Below are positions 7,839-17,537 of a stretch of 59,803 nt of DNA, in pieces (within the stretch, counting starts at the first letter, position 1; each line of letters opens with the position of its first letter). Origin of the DNA: an uncultured Rhizobium sp. Its GTDB lineage: Bacteria > Pseudomonadota > Alphaproteobacteria > Rhizobiales > Rhizobiaceae. The stretch is from positions 1 through 59,803 of the forward strand of contig CAMFHE010000032.1 of assembly GCA_945952045.1 (NCBI GenBank), given 5' to 3'. The notes beneath the pieces are model-generated. The model was not told where the DNA came from. It saw only the letters and a list, made by a program, of their open reading frames with translations, and did no database searches. A program made the position numbers and the translations under genes.

Positions 7839-9578
7839 ATGACCGGCGACAGCGATTTCCGCATCCGACCTGGCCGCATCCGTTCATCTCGTGCGCAGCA
7901 GGCCCGTCCCTTCATCGCGCAGGCTCTCGTCGCGGCGAAGAAGGCCGGAGCCGGCGTCTCGCGCTCTGGCCGGATCACATCGGGAAACCGCTCGCGCTTC
8001 GGGCGCGGACAACGTGCAAGCATCCAGGCGAACCGGCTGCTCACGGCCCGCTCGCGTGGCGCCGTCATCAAGGCGCGCGTCGTGCGTCACTCGGCTCGCG
8101 CCGCGCCTCTTGCCACCCACCTCAACTATCTGCGCCGCGAGGGCGTGACCCGTGATGGAGAGAAAGCCCATCTCTTCGGACCGGGCGGTGACGACGCCGA
8201 TCCGAAGGCCTTCGCGGAGCGGTGTCAGGACGATCGCCACCATTTCCGATTCATCGTCTCGCCCGACGATGCCGTCGACATGGCCGATCTCCGGTCCTTC
8301 GCCCGTGATCTCGTCACGCAGATGGAAAAGGATCTCGACACCCGCCTCGATTGGGTCGCGGTCGACCACTGGAACACCGAGCATCCCCATGTCCATCTGA
8401 TCGTCCGCGGGGTTCGTGACGACGGGCAGGATCTCGTCATCTCGCGCGACTACATCAAGGAAGGGATGCGCGATCGGGCGCGCGACCTCATCACGCAAGA
8501 GTTGGGACCGCGCACCGATCTCGACATCCAGCACCGCCTGGAACGCCAAGTCGGTGCCGAGCGCTTCACGCAGCTTGACCGTCAGCTAATTCGCGATGGC
8601 CATGCCACGGGCGTCGTCGACACGGCGATCGATCCGACCGCCCGGCCCGACGATTTTCACGCGCTGAAGGTCGGAAGGCTCCGTAAGCTGGAAACACTCG
8701 GCCTCGCCGAACAGCTTGGCCCAGGTCAATGGGCCATCGACCCGAAGGCCGAGGCGACCCTGCGTGAACTCGGAGAGCGCGGCGACATCATCAAGCGCAT
8801 GCACCGGGCTTTGAAGGATCGCGGCATCGAGGGGGGCTCGGCGGGCTATGTGCTCGCCGCCGAGAGCCTTGATGCGCCCGTCATCGGCCGGCTGGTCGAT
8901 CGCGGTCTTGATGACGAGCTCAAGGGCACGGCCTACGCCGTGGTCGATGGTGTCGACGGCCGCACCCATCACATCAAGCTGTCCGACCTCGATGCCGCTG
9001 GCGACAGCGCGCCAGGCTCGATCGTCGAGCTGCGCAAGTTCGACGACGCGCAGGGGCAGCGTCGCGTCGCCATCGCCGTCCGCTCCGATATCGACATCGA
9101 TCGTCAGGTCACGGCGACCGGCGCAACCTGGCTCGACCGGCAGAACATCGCCCGTGAACCGGCCGCCCTGTCCGAGGGCGGCTTCGGCGCCGAGGTTCGA
9201 CAGGCGCTGGATCGGCGCGCGGATCATCTGGTCGCGCAGGGCCTCGGCGAGCGGCAGGGCCAGCGCGTCACCTTCAATCGCGGGCTGATCGACACGTTGC
9301 GTCGTCGCGAGTTGGACGCCGTCGGCGAAAAACTCGCCGCCGACACCGGCCAGCCATTCAATCGGGCGGGCGGCGGCGAGAATGTCGCCGGCACCTATAG
9401 GCAGCGTATCGCGCTCGCCTCCGGCCGCTTCGCCCTGTTGGACGACGGCCTTGGCTTCCAGCTCGTGCCCTGGTCGCCCTCCCTCGAAAAGCAGCTCGGC
9501 AAGCACGTCTCCGGCGTCGCCCGCGACGACGGCGGGATCGACTGGAGCTTCGGCCGCAAGCGGGGGCTCGGCCTCTAA
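7839..9578 (+). CDS. Conjugative relaxase, MOBP/VirD2-like with DUF3363
   Basis: This 579-residue protein has an arginine-rich N-terminus, a candidate catalytic tyrosine in HLNYLRREG (Tyr97) and the metal-binding triad in HPHVHLIVRG (His182, His184, His186). The region from about residue 300 is the DUF3363 part typical of RlxS-type relaxases. It nicks oriT and leads the single strand into the recipient. The start at ATG 7839 is preferred to an in-frame ATG at 7821. The predicted oriT lies within 160 bp upstream. Confidence 0.88.
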   Translation: MTGDSDFRIRPGRIRSSRAQQARPFIAQALVAAKKAGAGVSRSGRITSGNRSRFGRGQRASIQANRLLTARSRGAVIKARVVRHSARAAPLATHLNYLRREGVTRDGEKAHLFGPGGDDADPKAFAERCQDDRHHFRFIVSPDDAVDMADLRSFARDLVTQMEKDLDTRLDWVAVDHWNTEHPHVHLIVRGVRDDGQDLVISRDYIKEGMRDRARDLITQELGPRTDLDIQHRLERQVGAERFTQLDRQLIRDGHATGVVDTAIDPTARPDDFHALKVGRLRKLETLGLAEQLGPGQWAIDPKAEATLRELGERGDIIKRMHRALKDRGIEGGSAGYVLAAESLDAPVIGRLVDRGLDDELKGTAYAVVDGVDGRTHHIKLSDLDAAGDSAPGSIVELRKFDDAQGQRRVAIAVRSDIDIDRQVTATGATWLDRQNIAREPAALSEGGFGAEVRQALDRRADHLVAQGLGERQGQRVTFNRGLIDTLRRRELDAVGEKLAADTGQPFNRAGGGENVAGTYRQRIALASGRFALLDDGLGFQLVPWSPSLEKQLGKHVSGVARDDGGIDWSFGRKRGLGL

Positions 9579-9602
9579 CTTCTCTGCGAAAGGATCGCCG
9601 TT

Positions 9603-11591
9603 ATGTCCGCAACGAAAATCCTCTGGGGCCAGATCCTCACGGTCTTCCTAATCGTGCTCGCCACCACCTGGGGCGCCACCGAATATGTCGCCTGGAAGCT
9701 CGGGTTTCAGGCGCAGCTCGGCCCGGCCTGGTTCTCGGTGCTGAGCTGGCCCTTCTACTATCCGACCGCCTTTTACTGGTGGTGGTATTTCTACGACGCC
9801 TATGCGCCGTCGATCTTCGTCGGGGGCGCCTTCATCGCCGCATCCGGCGGCTTTATCTCGATTGCCGTCGCCATCGGCATGTCGGTTTGGCGCGCACGCG
9901 AGGCCAAGAAGGTCGAGACTTATGGCTCGGCGCGCTGGGCCGAGAAGAAGGAGGTGGAGGCGGCCGGCCTTCTCGGACCTGATGGCGTTGTGCTGGGGCG
10001 CTACGATCACGCCTATCTGCGCCATGACGGGCCGGAGCATGTCCTGTGCTTCGCGCCGACCCGATCCGGTAAGGGTGTCGGCCTGGTCGTGCCCTCGCTC
10101 CTGACCTGGCCGGGCTCGGCAATCGTCCACGACATCAAGGGCGAGAACTGGCAGCTCACCGCCGGCTTCCGCGCCAAACACGGCCGCGTCCTGCTTTTCG
10201 ATCCGACCAACACCAAATCCGCAGCGTACAATCCGCTGCTCGAGGTGCGTCGTGGCGAGTGGGAGGTCCGCGACGTCCAGAACATCGCCGACATCCTGGT
10301 CGATCCCGAAGGTTCGCTTGAGAAGCGGAACCACTGGGAAAAAACCAGCCATGCGCTGCTCGTCGGCGCGATCCTCCATGTCCTCTATGCCGAGGATGAC
10401 AAGACGCTCGCCGGTGTCGCGGCGTTCCTCTCCGATCCGAAGCGCCCGATCGAGTCGACGCTGGCAGCGATGATGAAGACCGCGCATCTCGGCGAGGCCG
10501 GCCCGCACCCTGTCATCGCCAGCGCCGCCCGCGAGCTGCTCAACAAATCCGACAACGAGCGCTCGGGCGTGCTCTCCACCGCCATGTCGTTCCTTGGCCT
10601 CTATCGCGATCCCGTCGTCGCCGAGGTGACGCGGAGTTGCGATTGGCGGATCACCGACATCGTGGGCGATAGGCGGCCGACGACGCTATACCTCGTCGTG
10701 CCGCCCTCCGACATCAACCGCACCAAGCCGCTGATCCGCCTGATCCTCAATCAGGTCGGCCGTCGCTTGACCGAGGACCTGCAGGCGAAGGCCGGGCGTC
10801 ACCGGCTTCTGTTGATGCTTGATGAGTTTCCGGCGCTTGGCCGCCTCGACTTCTTCGAGTCGGCGCTGGCGTTCATGGCCGGCTATGGGCTGAAAAGCTT
10901 TCTCATCGCCCAGTCGCTCAACCAGATTGAAAAGGCCTACGGCGCGAACAACTCGATCCTCGACAATTGTCATGTGCGCGTCAGCTTCGCCACCAACGAC
11001 GAGCGCACGGCGAAGAGGGTGTCGGACGCGCTCGGCACCGCCACCGAGATGAAGGCCATGAAGAACTATGCCGGCCACCGGCTGTCGCCTTGGCTTGGAC
11101 ATCTGATGGTGTCGCGTTCGGAAACCGCGCGGCCGCTGCTCACGCCCGGCGAGATCATGCAGCTCCCACCGGTCGACGAGATCGTCATGGTCGCCGGCAC
11201 CCCGCCGATCCGTGCGAAAAAGGCGCGCTACTACGAGGATGCTCGCTTCAAGGAGCGCCTGCTGTCTCCGCCGTCGCTTGTCGTGCCGACCAAAGGACGG
11301 CCCGACGATTGGACGACATTGCCGCGTCCGACGCGCCCGGACCTGCTCGATTCCCACTCTGCGGGCGACGCATCCGACGAAGACCCGACCGAGTCGGAGC
11401 GTCGGCATCAGCCCGAGCTAAACCGGGTGCAGCCGGCGGAGAAGAAGCCACCTGTCGAGAACGAATTCGAGATCGACGTCGAGCATGATGAGGACGACGA
11501 CGCGGCCGCACGCAACCGGCGCATGACGCGGATGATGCAGGGCGTGGCGCGGCAGGTTTCGCTCGATCCCAACGACGGCATGGAGCTGTGA
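9603..11591 (+). CDS. traG: Type IV coupling protein TraG (VirD4-like)
   Basis: This 662-residue protein has two N-terminal transmembrane segments (about residues 8-30 and 70-95), Walker A at APTRSGKGVG (151-160) and Walker B around LLLMLDEFPALG. The acidic C-terminal tail (about residues 590-650) is typical. TraG couples the relaxase-DNA complex to the Trb secretion channel in the inner membrane. An AAAGGA ribosome site precedes ATG 9603. It is followed 7 bp later by the RHH gene. Confidence 0.93.
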   Translation: MSATKILWGQILTVFLIVLATTWGATEYVAWKLGFQAQLGPAWFSVLSWPFYYPTAFYWWWYFYDAYAPSIFVGGAFIAASGGFISIAVAIGMSVWRAREAKKVETYGSARWAEKKEVEAAGLLGPDGVVLGRYDHAYLRHDGPEHVLCFAPTRSGKGVGLVVPSLLTWPGSAIVHDIKGENWQLTAGFRAKHGRVLLFDPTNTKSAAYNPLLEVRRGEWEVRDVQNIADILVDPEGSLEKRNHWEKTSHALLVGAILHVLYAEDDKTLAGVAAFLSDPKRPIESTLAAMMKTAHLGEAGPHPVIASAARELLNKSDNERSGVLSTAMSFLGLYRDPVVAEVTRSCDWRITDIVGDRRPTTLYLVVPPSDINRTKPLIRLILNQVGRRLTEDLQAKAGRHRLLLMLDEFPALGRLDFFESALAFMAGYGLKSFLIAQSLNQIEKAYGANNSILDNCHVRVSFATNDERTAKRVSDALGTATEMKAMKNYAGHRLSPWLGHLMVSRSETARPLLTPGEIMQLPPVDEIVMVAGTPPIRAKKARYYEDARFKERLLSPPSLVVPTKGRPDDWTTLPRPTRPDLLDSHSAGDASDEDPTESERRHQPELNRVQPAEKKPPVENEFEIDVEHDEDDDAAARNRRMTRMMQGVARQVSLDPNDGMEL

Positions 11592-11598
11592 GCCGCAG

Positions 11599-12033
11599 AT
11601 GTCGAAACCACCGAGAAAGCAGCGCCTCTCAGTCTACCTCGACCCTGCCGTAATGGGACGACTGGCGGAACATGCTGCGCGCCGCGATCATTCGCGGTCC
11701 CTGATTGCCGAGGCGGCCATCGAGTCCTTCCTGTCACCAGATTCAGCGGAACGGCAGGAGGCCGTCGTCACTAAACGTCTGGACCAGCTCGATCGTCGCA
11801 TGACGCGGTTGGAGCGGGATGTCGGTATCTCGGTTGAGACGCTCGCGGTGTTCATCCGCTTCTGGCTATCCACGACGCCGGCGCTTCCCGAACCAGCCGC
11901 GCAGGCCGCGCGCGCCAAGACCGGAGAGCGTTATGACCAGTTCGTGACGGCGCTTGGCCGGCGACTCGCCAAGGGGCCGAAGCTCCGACAGGAAATTTCC
12001 GAGGATGTTAGCCCTCAAGGGGATGAAGGGTAG
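11599..12033 (+). CDS. Ribbon-helix-helix (CopG-like) protein
   Basis: This 144-residue protein has an N-terminal RHH (KQRLSVYLDPAVMGRLAEHAARR then SRSLIAEAAIESFL) and a helical, possibly coiled region (KRLDQLDRRMTRLERDVG). In related elements this gene sits between traG and trbB and is presumed to regulate transfer or help the relaxosome. Its last 19 bp overlap, tail to tail, the antisense nuclease gene. Confidence 0.8.
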   Translation: MSKPPRKQRLSVYLDPAVMGRLAEHAARRDHSRSLIAEAAIESFLSPDSAERQEAVVTKRLDQLDRRMTRLERDVGISVETLAVFIRFWLSTTPALPEPAAQAARAKTGERYDQFVTALGRRLAKGPKLRQEISEDVSPQGDEG

Positions 12034-13292
12034 CGAGTTGGTCGTCGTTTATCGAACAATTCCGAAAAGAGCAGCACAACCACTCTGCCGGTGAGGCTTT
12101 CTGGCCCATCTTGGTCATCTTCCGTCGCCCGAGAGAACTTCGCTAAGACGCTCGGTTTATCGAGAATTTCGGATGCTCCCGTCACTGCGATGACTTTTCG
12201 CATGATGCGGGCAAACCTGAAGCGTCGTTCACTTGCCAGGAAGGTGTTGATCACCTCGGTCAGATTCTTTTGCGCCGATCCGACCGGCTTGCCTTCAACG
12301 AACGACAATATCGCATTGATAAGTGCTCCGATGTCGGTCTCCTCCAGCGTTGAAGCATCAATCGAGTCGTCGACGAATTTCTCTGCCAGTTCGGAAAGCA
12401 GTGTGCTTCGAGCTGGCCACGGTGTCCCTTGCGGTTTCGTCGCTGCCAACCATCGTGTCCGAAAGTCGCGATGCCAAGGCGGAGGTGGAGCGACCGCATA
12501 TGGCAAGCCAGACGAAGGCCATTCAAGATCAGGAAGTGCCGTGACCTTCGAGTTCCAACCAGAGCCGTGCTCCCAAAAGGCGCGAACGAGGAAAGTTCCT
12601 TTTTCCCGACTTTCTGAGACCACCGCATCGTCAAGCGAGAACAGATTCTTGTTGTGAGAGTAGAAGATATCCTCAAATGCTGTGAGCAAATGCGCCCGCT
12701 CAACGGGTACAAAGTTCCAAGTCAACCAAATGAGATGCCGCCCTTCGCGCTGATAGAAATCCTCGCGCGCGACGATGATTGGTATCTGGGTTGTTGCGAG
12801 TTGAATTTCGAAGGCGATCTGCTTTCCATCGTAGACCGCACGCACATCAGGGCGGCGTCGACTTTCCCCGCACACAACATATTCGTCGATCACGACAGAT
12901 TCTGGTTCTGTACGCGGATCTGCAACTAGCAGCTCAGCAACCAGATGTTTGACGCGCAGATGCAACGGACTTTCTTGCGCACCCTGGAACTGCGAGGCAC
13001 TTACTTCATCAGTTGAGTCGGGCTCGCCTGTCCACCACGGACAACTGCGAGGCGCGCCCTTATGATGTCGCCAAAATGGCAAACGTGTCTTGGGCTCCCT
13101 CGGAGCATAAACTGCGAAGCCGCAGTGGTCGCAGACGAAGGCTGGCTGCCCTTCGTTTCGAGCCCGTGTGGCGGCACGCCTGATTTCTTGGTAGCCATCT
13201 GCACCGATCCGAAGCAGATCATCACTCGAAATCACGGTCATGTCTTGGAGGCGAACGGCACGCTTCAATGTTCGTTGCAATCGTGACGTCAT
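12015..13292 (-). CDS. CoiA-like zinc-ribbon and PD-(D/E)XK nuclease (DUF6035-like), cargo gene
   Basis: This 425-residue protein has an N-terminal zinc ribbon (CDHC at about residues 54-57, then WRHHKG and SCPWW). A nuclease-like core follows, with SPLHLRVKHLVAELL, RRRPDVRAVYDGKQIAFEIQLA and DFYQREGRHLIWLTW. The PD...ExQ pattern is that of CoiA-type restriction-fold nucleases. The C-terminal 200 residues are unrecognised. It is antisense to the transfer genes, splits the usual traG-RHH-trbB order, and its DNA is visibly poorer in G+C than the flanks, so it looks like inserted cargo. A GGAGA site precedes the ATG. A role in defence or exclusion is possible but not shown. Confidence 0.65.
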   Translation of the reverse strand: MTSRLQRTLKRAVRLQDMTVISSDDLLRIGADGYQEIRRAATRARNEGQPAFVCDHCGFAVYAPREPKTRLPFWRHHKGAPRSCPWWTGEPDSTDEVSASQFQGAQESPLHLRVKHLVAELLVADPRTEPESVVIDEYVVCGESRRRPDVRAVYDGKQIAFEIQLATTQIPIIVAREDFYQREGRHLIWLTWNFVPVERAHLLTAFEDIFYSHNKNLFSLDDAVVSESREKGTFLVRAFWEHGSGWNSKVTALPDLEWPSSGLPYAVAPPPPWHRDFRTRWLAATKPQGTPWPARSTLLSELAEKFVDDSIDASTLEETDIGALINAILSFVEGKPVGSAQKNLTEVINTFLASERRFRFARIMRKVIAVTGASEILDKPSVLAKFSRATEDDQDGPESLTGRVVVLLFSELFDKRRPTRYPSSP

Positions 13293-13493
13293 TCAGCTCT
13301 CCAGTAGCCTCGAATCAGTATGTCTCCTCGGGCGCGTTCAATTCATAGCAATGTCGCGATCTACGCTATCTCCTGTATTTGCACGCTACACTACTACGCC
13401 GATGAATCCTTGTTGAATCGGCCTAAAATCAGGCCCTTTTAATCATCCCCGTCCGGGGAAGGTCTGTCTCAGCCCCGTTGGAATCGGGGTTGT

Positions 13494-14480
13494 ATGGCGG
13501 CGTCTCACCAAAATTCAGAAGGTTTTGCACGCGGTGCGCGGATGCTGCGCACCGCGCTCGGTCCCGCCATCGCACGCTATCTCGACGACGCCAGCATCGT
13601 CGAGGTGATGCTGAACCCTGACGGGCGGCTCTGGATCGACCGTCTTTCCGAGGGCCTGTCGGACACGGGCGAGCGGCTGTCGGCAGCGGATGGCGAGCGC
13701 ATCGTCCGCCTGGTCGCCCACCATGTCGGCGCCGAGGTCCATGCCGGCGCGCCTCGTGTCTCGGCCGAGCTGCCGGAAACGGGAGAGCGGTTCGAGGGGC
13801 TTCTGCCCCCCGTCGTCGCCGCGCCGGCCTTCGCGATCCGCAAACCTGCCGTCGCCGTTTTCACCCTCGATGACTATGTCGCGGCCGGCATCATGTCGGC
13901 CGATCAGGCGGAAGCACTCCGGCAGGGAGTCGCCTCGCGCGCCAACATCCTCGTCGCCGGCGGCACGTCGACCGGCAAGACGACCCTCACCAACGCGCTG
14001 CTCGCCGAGGTCGCCAAGACCGCCGACCGCGTCGTCATCATTGAGGACACGCGCGAGCTGCAATGCGACGCGCCGAACCTTGTCGCCTTGCGCACGAAGG
14101 ATGGCGTCGCCTCGCTCTCCGACCTCGTGCGCTCGTCGCTGCGCCTTCGCCCCGACCGCATTCCGGTCGGCGAGGTTCGCGGCGCGGAGGCGCTTGATCT
14201 GCTCAAGGCCTGGGGCACCGGCCATCCCGGCGGGGTCGGGACGATCCACGCCGGCAGCGCCATCGGCGCGCTGCGCCGGCTCGAACAGCTCATTCAGGAA
14301 GCGGTCGTCACCGTCCCGCGCGCCCTGATCGCCGAGACGATCGATCTCGTCGCGGTCTTGTCCGGCCGCGGCTCGCAGCGCCGGCTCGCCGAACTCGCCC
14401 GCGTCGAAGGGCTCGGTCCCGACGGCGACTACCGCGTCAGCCCCATCACCCCGAAGCTCCAAGAAGGAAAATCCACATGA
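13494..14480 (+). CDS. trbB: Conjugal transfer ATPase TrbB (VirB11-like)
   Basis: This 328-residue protein has Walker A at GGTSTGKT (residues 156-163), IIEDTRELQ (Asp box), and [15 protein letters not shown] with the conserved histidine. It is a hexameric secretion ATPase at the inner membrane that energises pilus and channel assembly. It heads the trb operon and overlaps trbC by 4 bp. The 201 bp upstream (13293-13493) separate it from the divergent nuclease gene and hold small inverted repeats (CCCCG...CGGGG pairs near 13447-13490). Confidence 0.93.
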   Translation: MAASHQNSEGFARGARMLRTALGPAIARYLDDASIVEVMLNPDGRLWIDRLSEGLSDTGERLSAADGERIVRLVAHHVGAEVHAGAPRVSAELPETGERFEGLLPPVVAAPAFAIRKPAVAVFTLDDYVAAGIMSADQAEALRQGVASRANILVAGGTSTGKTTLTNALLAEVAKTADRVVIIEDTRELQCDAPNLVALRTKDGVASLSDLVRSSLRLRPDRIPVGEVRGAEALDLLKAWGTGHPGGVGTIHAGSAIGALRRLEQLIQEAVVTVPRALIAETIDLVAVLSGRGSQRRLAELARVEGLGPDGDYRVSPITPKLQEGKST

Positions 14481-14809
14481 TCTCGCATGCCCGCAGCTTG
14501 CCTCGCCGTCTGATGATGACGGCATCGACCATCGTCATGAGCGTCGCGATGGCGCCCGCCGCCCACGCCTCCGGCTCGTCCATGCCGTGGGAACAGCCGC
14601 TCCAGCAGATCCTCCAGTCGATCGAAGGTCCGGTCGCGAAGATCATCGCGGTCATCATCATCATCGTCACGGGCTTGACGCTCGCCTTCGGCGACACGTC
14701 TGGCGGCTTCCGCCGGCTCATCCAGATCGTGTTCGGCCTGTCGATCGCGTTCGCGGCCAGCTCGTTCTTCCTCAGCTTCTTCAGCTTCGGCGGCGGAGCG
14801 CTGGTCTGA
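14477..14809 (+). CDS. trbC: Pilin precursor TrbC
   Basis: This 110-residue protein has a long signal peptide (to about residue 31, AAHAS) and two hydrophobic helices (AKIIAVIIIIVTGLTLAF and IVFGLSIAFAASSFFL), as expected for the VirB2/TrbC major pilin. It is a likely substrate of TraF. It overlaps both trbB (ATGA) and trbD (TGATG). Confidence 0.88.
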   Translation: MISHARSLPRRLMMTASTIVMSVAMAPAAHASGSSMPWEQPLQQILQSIEGPVAKIIAVIIIIVTGLTLAFGDTSGGFRRLIQIVFGLSIAFAASSFFLSFFSFGGGALV

Positions 14810-15084
14810 TGGTGGGCGTCGTCGATCAGGACGTTCCGGGCTTCACGGTCACGGTCCACCGCGCACTGACCGAGCCGATCCTGCTCGGCGGCGCCCCGCG
14901 CGCCATCGCCATCATGAACGGCACGCTCGCGGGCGCTGTCGGGCTCGGCCTGCGCCTCTGGCTCGTCGGTATCGCGATCTGGGCGATCGGGCACGTCGCT
15001 GCCGTCTGGGCCGCCAAGCGCGACCCGCTCTTCGTCGATGTCGTGCGCCGGCATCTGCGCATCCCCGCGCATCTCGCGGTTTGA
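14809..15084 (+). CDS. trbD: Conjugal transfer protein TrbD (VirB3-like)
   Basis: This 91-residue inner-membrane protein opens with PGFTVTVHRALTEPILLGGAPR, typical of VirB3/TrbD. Two hydrophobic segments follow (AIMNGTLAGAVGLGLRLWL and GIAIWAIGHVAAVWAA), then a basic tail. It works with the TrbE ATPase in channel assembly. It starts inside the trbC stop codon (TGATG). Confidence 0.88.
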   Translation: MVGVVDQDVPGFTVTVHRALTEPILLGGAPRAIAIMNGTLAGAVGLGLRLWLVGIAIWAIGHVAAVWAAKRDPLFVDVVRRHLRIPAHLAV

Positions 15085-15098
15085 GGGAGGGCATCGCC

Positions 15099-17537
15099 AT
15101 GATGAGCCTCGCCGAATACCGCAACCGCAACAGCCGGCTCGCCGATTTCCTGCCCTGGGTGGCGCTCGTCGGTTCTGGCGTCGTCCTGAACAAGGACGGC
15201 AGCTTCCAGCGCACCGCCCAATTCCGCGGCCCCGATCTGGACTCGGCGGTCCCCGCTGAGCTGGTCGCCGTCGCCGGGCGGCTAAACAACGCCTTTCGTC
15301 GTCTTGGCTCCGGCTGGGCGATCTTCGTCGAGGCGCAGCGCCACCCCTCCAATCGCTATCCCGACAGCAGATTTCCCGATGCGGCCTCGGCCCTGGTCGA
15401 CGCCGAGCGTAAGGCGGATTTCGAGGAAGCCGGCGCGCATTTCGAGTCGAGCTACTTCCTGACCTTCGCCTGGTTGCCGCCGGCCGAGGACGCGGCGCGT
15501 GCCGAAACCTGGCTCTACGAGGGCCGCGAGACGTCGGGCATCGACCCGCGTGAGGCCCTGACCGGCTTTGCCGATCGCACCGACCGCATCCTGCGCCTGG
15601 TCGAGGCCTTCATGCCGGAATGCCGCTGGCTCGATGACGCCGAGACCCTGACCTATCTGCACGGCTGCGTTTCGACCAAGCGCCACCGCGTCCGCGTCCC
15701 CGAGACGCCGATCTATCTCGACGCACTGCTCGCCGATCAGCCGCTCGCCGGTGGTCTTGAGCCCCGGCTTGGTGACCAGCATGTCCGCGTCCTCACGATC
15801 ACCGGGTTTCCGACCGCGACCACACCCGGCCTGCTCGACGAGCTGAACCGGCTCGCCTTTCCCTATCGCTGGTCGACCCGCGCGATCCTGCTCGACAAGA
15901 CCGATGCGACCAAGCTTCTGACCAAGATCCGGCGGCAATGGTTCGCCAAGCGCAAGTCGATCGCGGCGATCCTCAAGGAGGTGATGACCAACGAGGCGTC
16001 CGTCCTCGTCGACACCGACGCCGCCAACAAGGCGGCCGACGCCGATATAGCGTTGCAAGAACTCGGCGCCGACTATGCCGGCATGGCCTATGTCACCGCG
16101 ACGGTGACGGTCTGGGACGCCGATCCACGCGCGGCCGACGAGAAGCTGCGACTGGTCGAGAAGGTCATCCAGGGCCGCGACTTCACCGCCATGGTGGAGA
16201 CCGTCAACGCGGTCGATGCCTGGCTCGGCTCGCTGCCCGGCCATGTCTACGCCAATGTTCGGCAACCGCCGATCTCCACGCTCAATCTCGCCCACATGAT
16301 CCCGCTTTCGGCGGTATGGGCGGGACCGGAACGGGACGAGCACTTTGCAGCGCCCCCACTGCTCTTCGGCAAGACCGAAGGCTCGACCCCGTTCCGGCTT
16401 TCCATCCACGTCGGCGATGTCGGCCACACGCTGATCGTCGGCCCGACTGGCGCGGGCAAATCCGTGCTGCTCGCGCTGATGGCGCTCCAGTTCCGCCGTT
16501 ATGTCCGCTCGCAGGTCGTGGCCTTCGACTTCGGGGGCTCCATCCGTGCGGCCGCGCTCGCGATGGGCGGCGACTGGCACGATCTCGGCGGCGACCTCAG
16601 CGATGGCGCTTCCGACAGCGTCAGCCTTCAGCCGCTCTCGCGCATCCATGATGTGCCGGAGCGTGCCTGGGCCGCTGACTGGCTGGTAGCGATCCTCGTT
16701 CGCGAAGGCGTGACCATCACGCCGGAAGTGAAGGAACATCTCTGGACGGCGCTGACCTCTCTCGCCAGCGCGCCGGTCGAAGAGCGGACCCTGACGGGCC
16801 TCGCCGTGCTGCTCCAGTCGAACGATCTGAAGCAGGCGCTCCGGCCGTATTGCGTTGGCGGTCCCTATGGCCGTCTGCTCGATGCCGAGCACGAATATCT
16901 CGGCACGGCATCGGTCCAGGCGTTCGAGACCGAGGGGCTGATCGGCACCGGTGCGGCGCCGGCCGTCCTCGCGTATCTCTTCCATCGCATCGATGATCGG
17001 CTCGATGGCTCGCCGACGCTGATCATCATCGACGAGGGCTGGCTTGCGCTCGACGACGAGGGATTCGCCGGCCAGCTCAGAGAGTGGCTGAAGACGCTCA
17101 GGAAAAAGAACGCCAGCGTCATCTTCGCCACGCAATCACTGTCGGACATTGACGGCTCGGCGATCGCTCCCGCGATCATCGAAAGCTGCCAGACCCGTCT
17201 GCTGCTCCCGAACGAGCGGGCGATAGAGCCGCAAATAACCGCGACCTACCGGCGTTTCGGTCTCAACGATCGCCAGATCGAGATCATCGCGCGGGCAATG
17301 CCGAAGCGCGACTACTACTGCCAGTCACGGCGCGGCAATCGCCTCTTCGAACTCGGCCTGTCCGATGTTGCGCTCGCGCTCTGCGCCGCGTCCGCCAAGA
17401 CGGATCAGACGGCCATCGCCCGCATCGTCGCCGAGCACGGCCGCGACGGCTTCCTCATCGCCTGGCTGCACCACCGCGACGTCGGCTGGGCGGCGGATCT
17501 CGTTCCCACCCTCAACACCCAAGGAGAATTGACATGA
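15099..17537 (+). CDS. trbE: Conjugal transfer ATPase TrbE (VirB4-like)
   Basis: This 812-residue VirB4-family ATPase has Walker A GPTGAGKS near residue 448 and a Walker B stretch LIIIDEGWLALDDEGF. The N-terminal CagE/TrbE domain includes AEYRNRNSRLADFLPW. The start at ATG 15099 is set by the GAGGGAGG ribosome site at 15083-15090; the frame is open from 15081. It overlaps trbJ by 4 bp. Confidence 0.93.
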   Translation: MMSLAEYRNRNSRLADFLPWVALVGSGVVLNKDGSFQRTAQFRGPDLDSAVPAELVAVAGRLNNAFRRLGSGWAIFVEAQRHPSNRYPDSRFPDAASALVDAERKADFEEAGAHFESSYFLTFAWLPPAEDAARAETWLYEGRETSGIDPREALTGFADRTDRILRLVEAFMPECRWLDDAETLTYLHGCVSTKRHRVRVPETPIYLDALLADQPLAGGLEPRLGDQHVRVLTITGFPTATTPGLLDELNRLAFPYRWSTRAILLDKTDATKLLTKIRRQWFAKRKSIAAILKEVMTNEASVLVDTDAANKAADADIALQELGADYAGMAYVTATVTVWDADPRAADEKLRLVEKVIQGRDFTAMVETVNAVDAWLGSLPGHVYANVRQPPISTLNLAHMIPLSAVWAGPERDEHFAAPPLLFGKTEGSTPFRLSIHVGDVGHTLIVGPTGAGKSVLLALMALQFRRYVRSQVVAFDFGGSIRAAALAMGGDWHDLGGDLSDGASDSVSLQPLSRIHDVPERAWAADWLVAILVREGVTITPEVKEHLWTALTSLASAPVEERTLTGLAVLLQSNDLKQALRPYCVGGPYGRLLDAEHEYLGTASVQAFETEGLIGTGAAPAVLAYLFHRIDDRLDGSPTLIIIDEGWLALDDEGFAGQLREWLKTLRKKNASVIFATQSLSDIDGSAIAPAIIESCQTRLLLPNERAIEPQITATYRRFGLNDRQIEIIARAMPKRDYYCQSRRGNRLFELGLSDVALALCAASAKTDQTAIARIVAEHGRDGFLIAWLHHRDVGWAADLVPTLNTQGELT

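Noticed and set aside
7591..7842. 83-residue plus-strand frame between the transglycosylase and relaxase genes
   Set aside because: It runs through the nic-like site and the repeat hairpin, has no recognisable domain and poor amino-acid make-up, so the interval is better read as oriT.
13441..13493. CRISPR-repeat-like or tracrRNA-like palindromes before trbB
   Set aside because: Only single small inverted repeats occur, with no spacing pattern and no cas genes, so this is probably part of the promoter region or an insertion scar.
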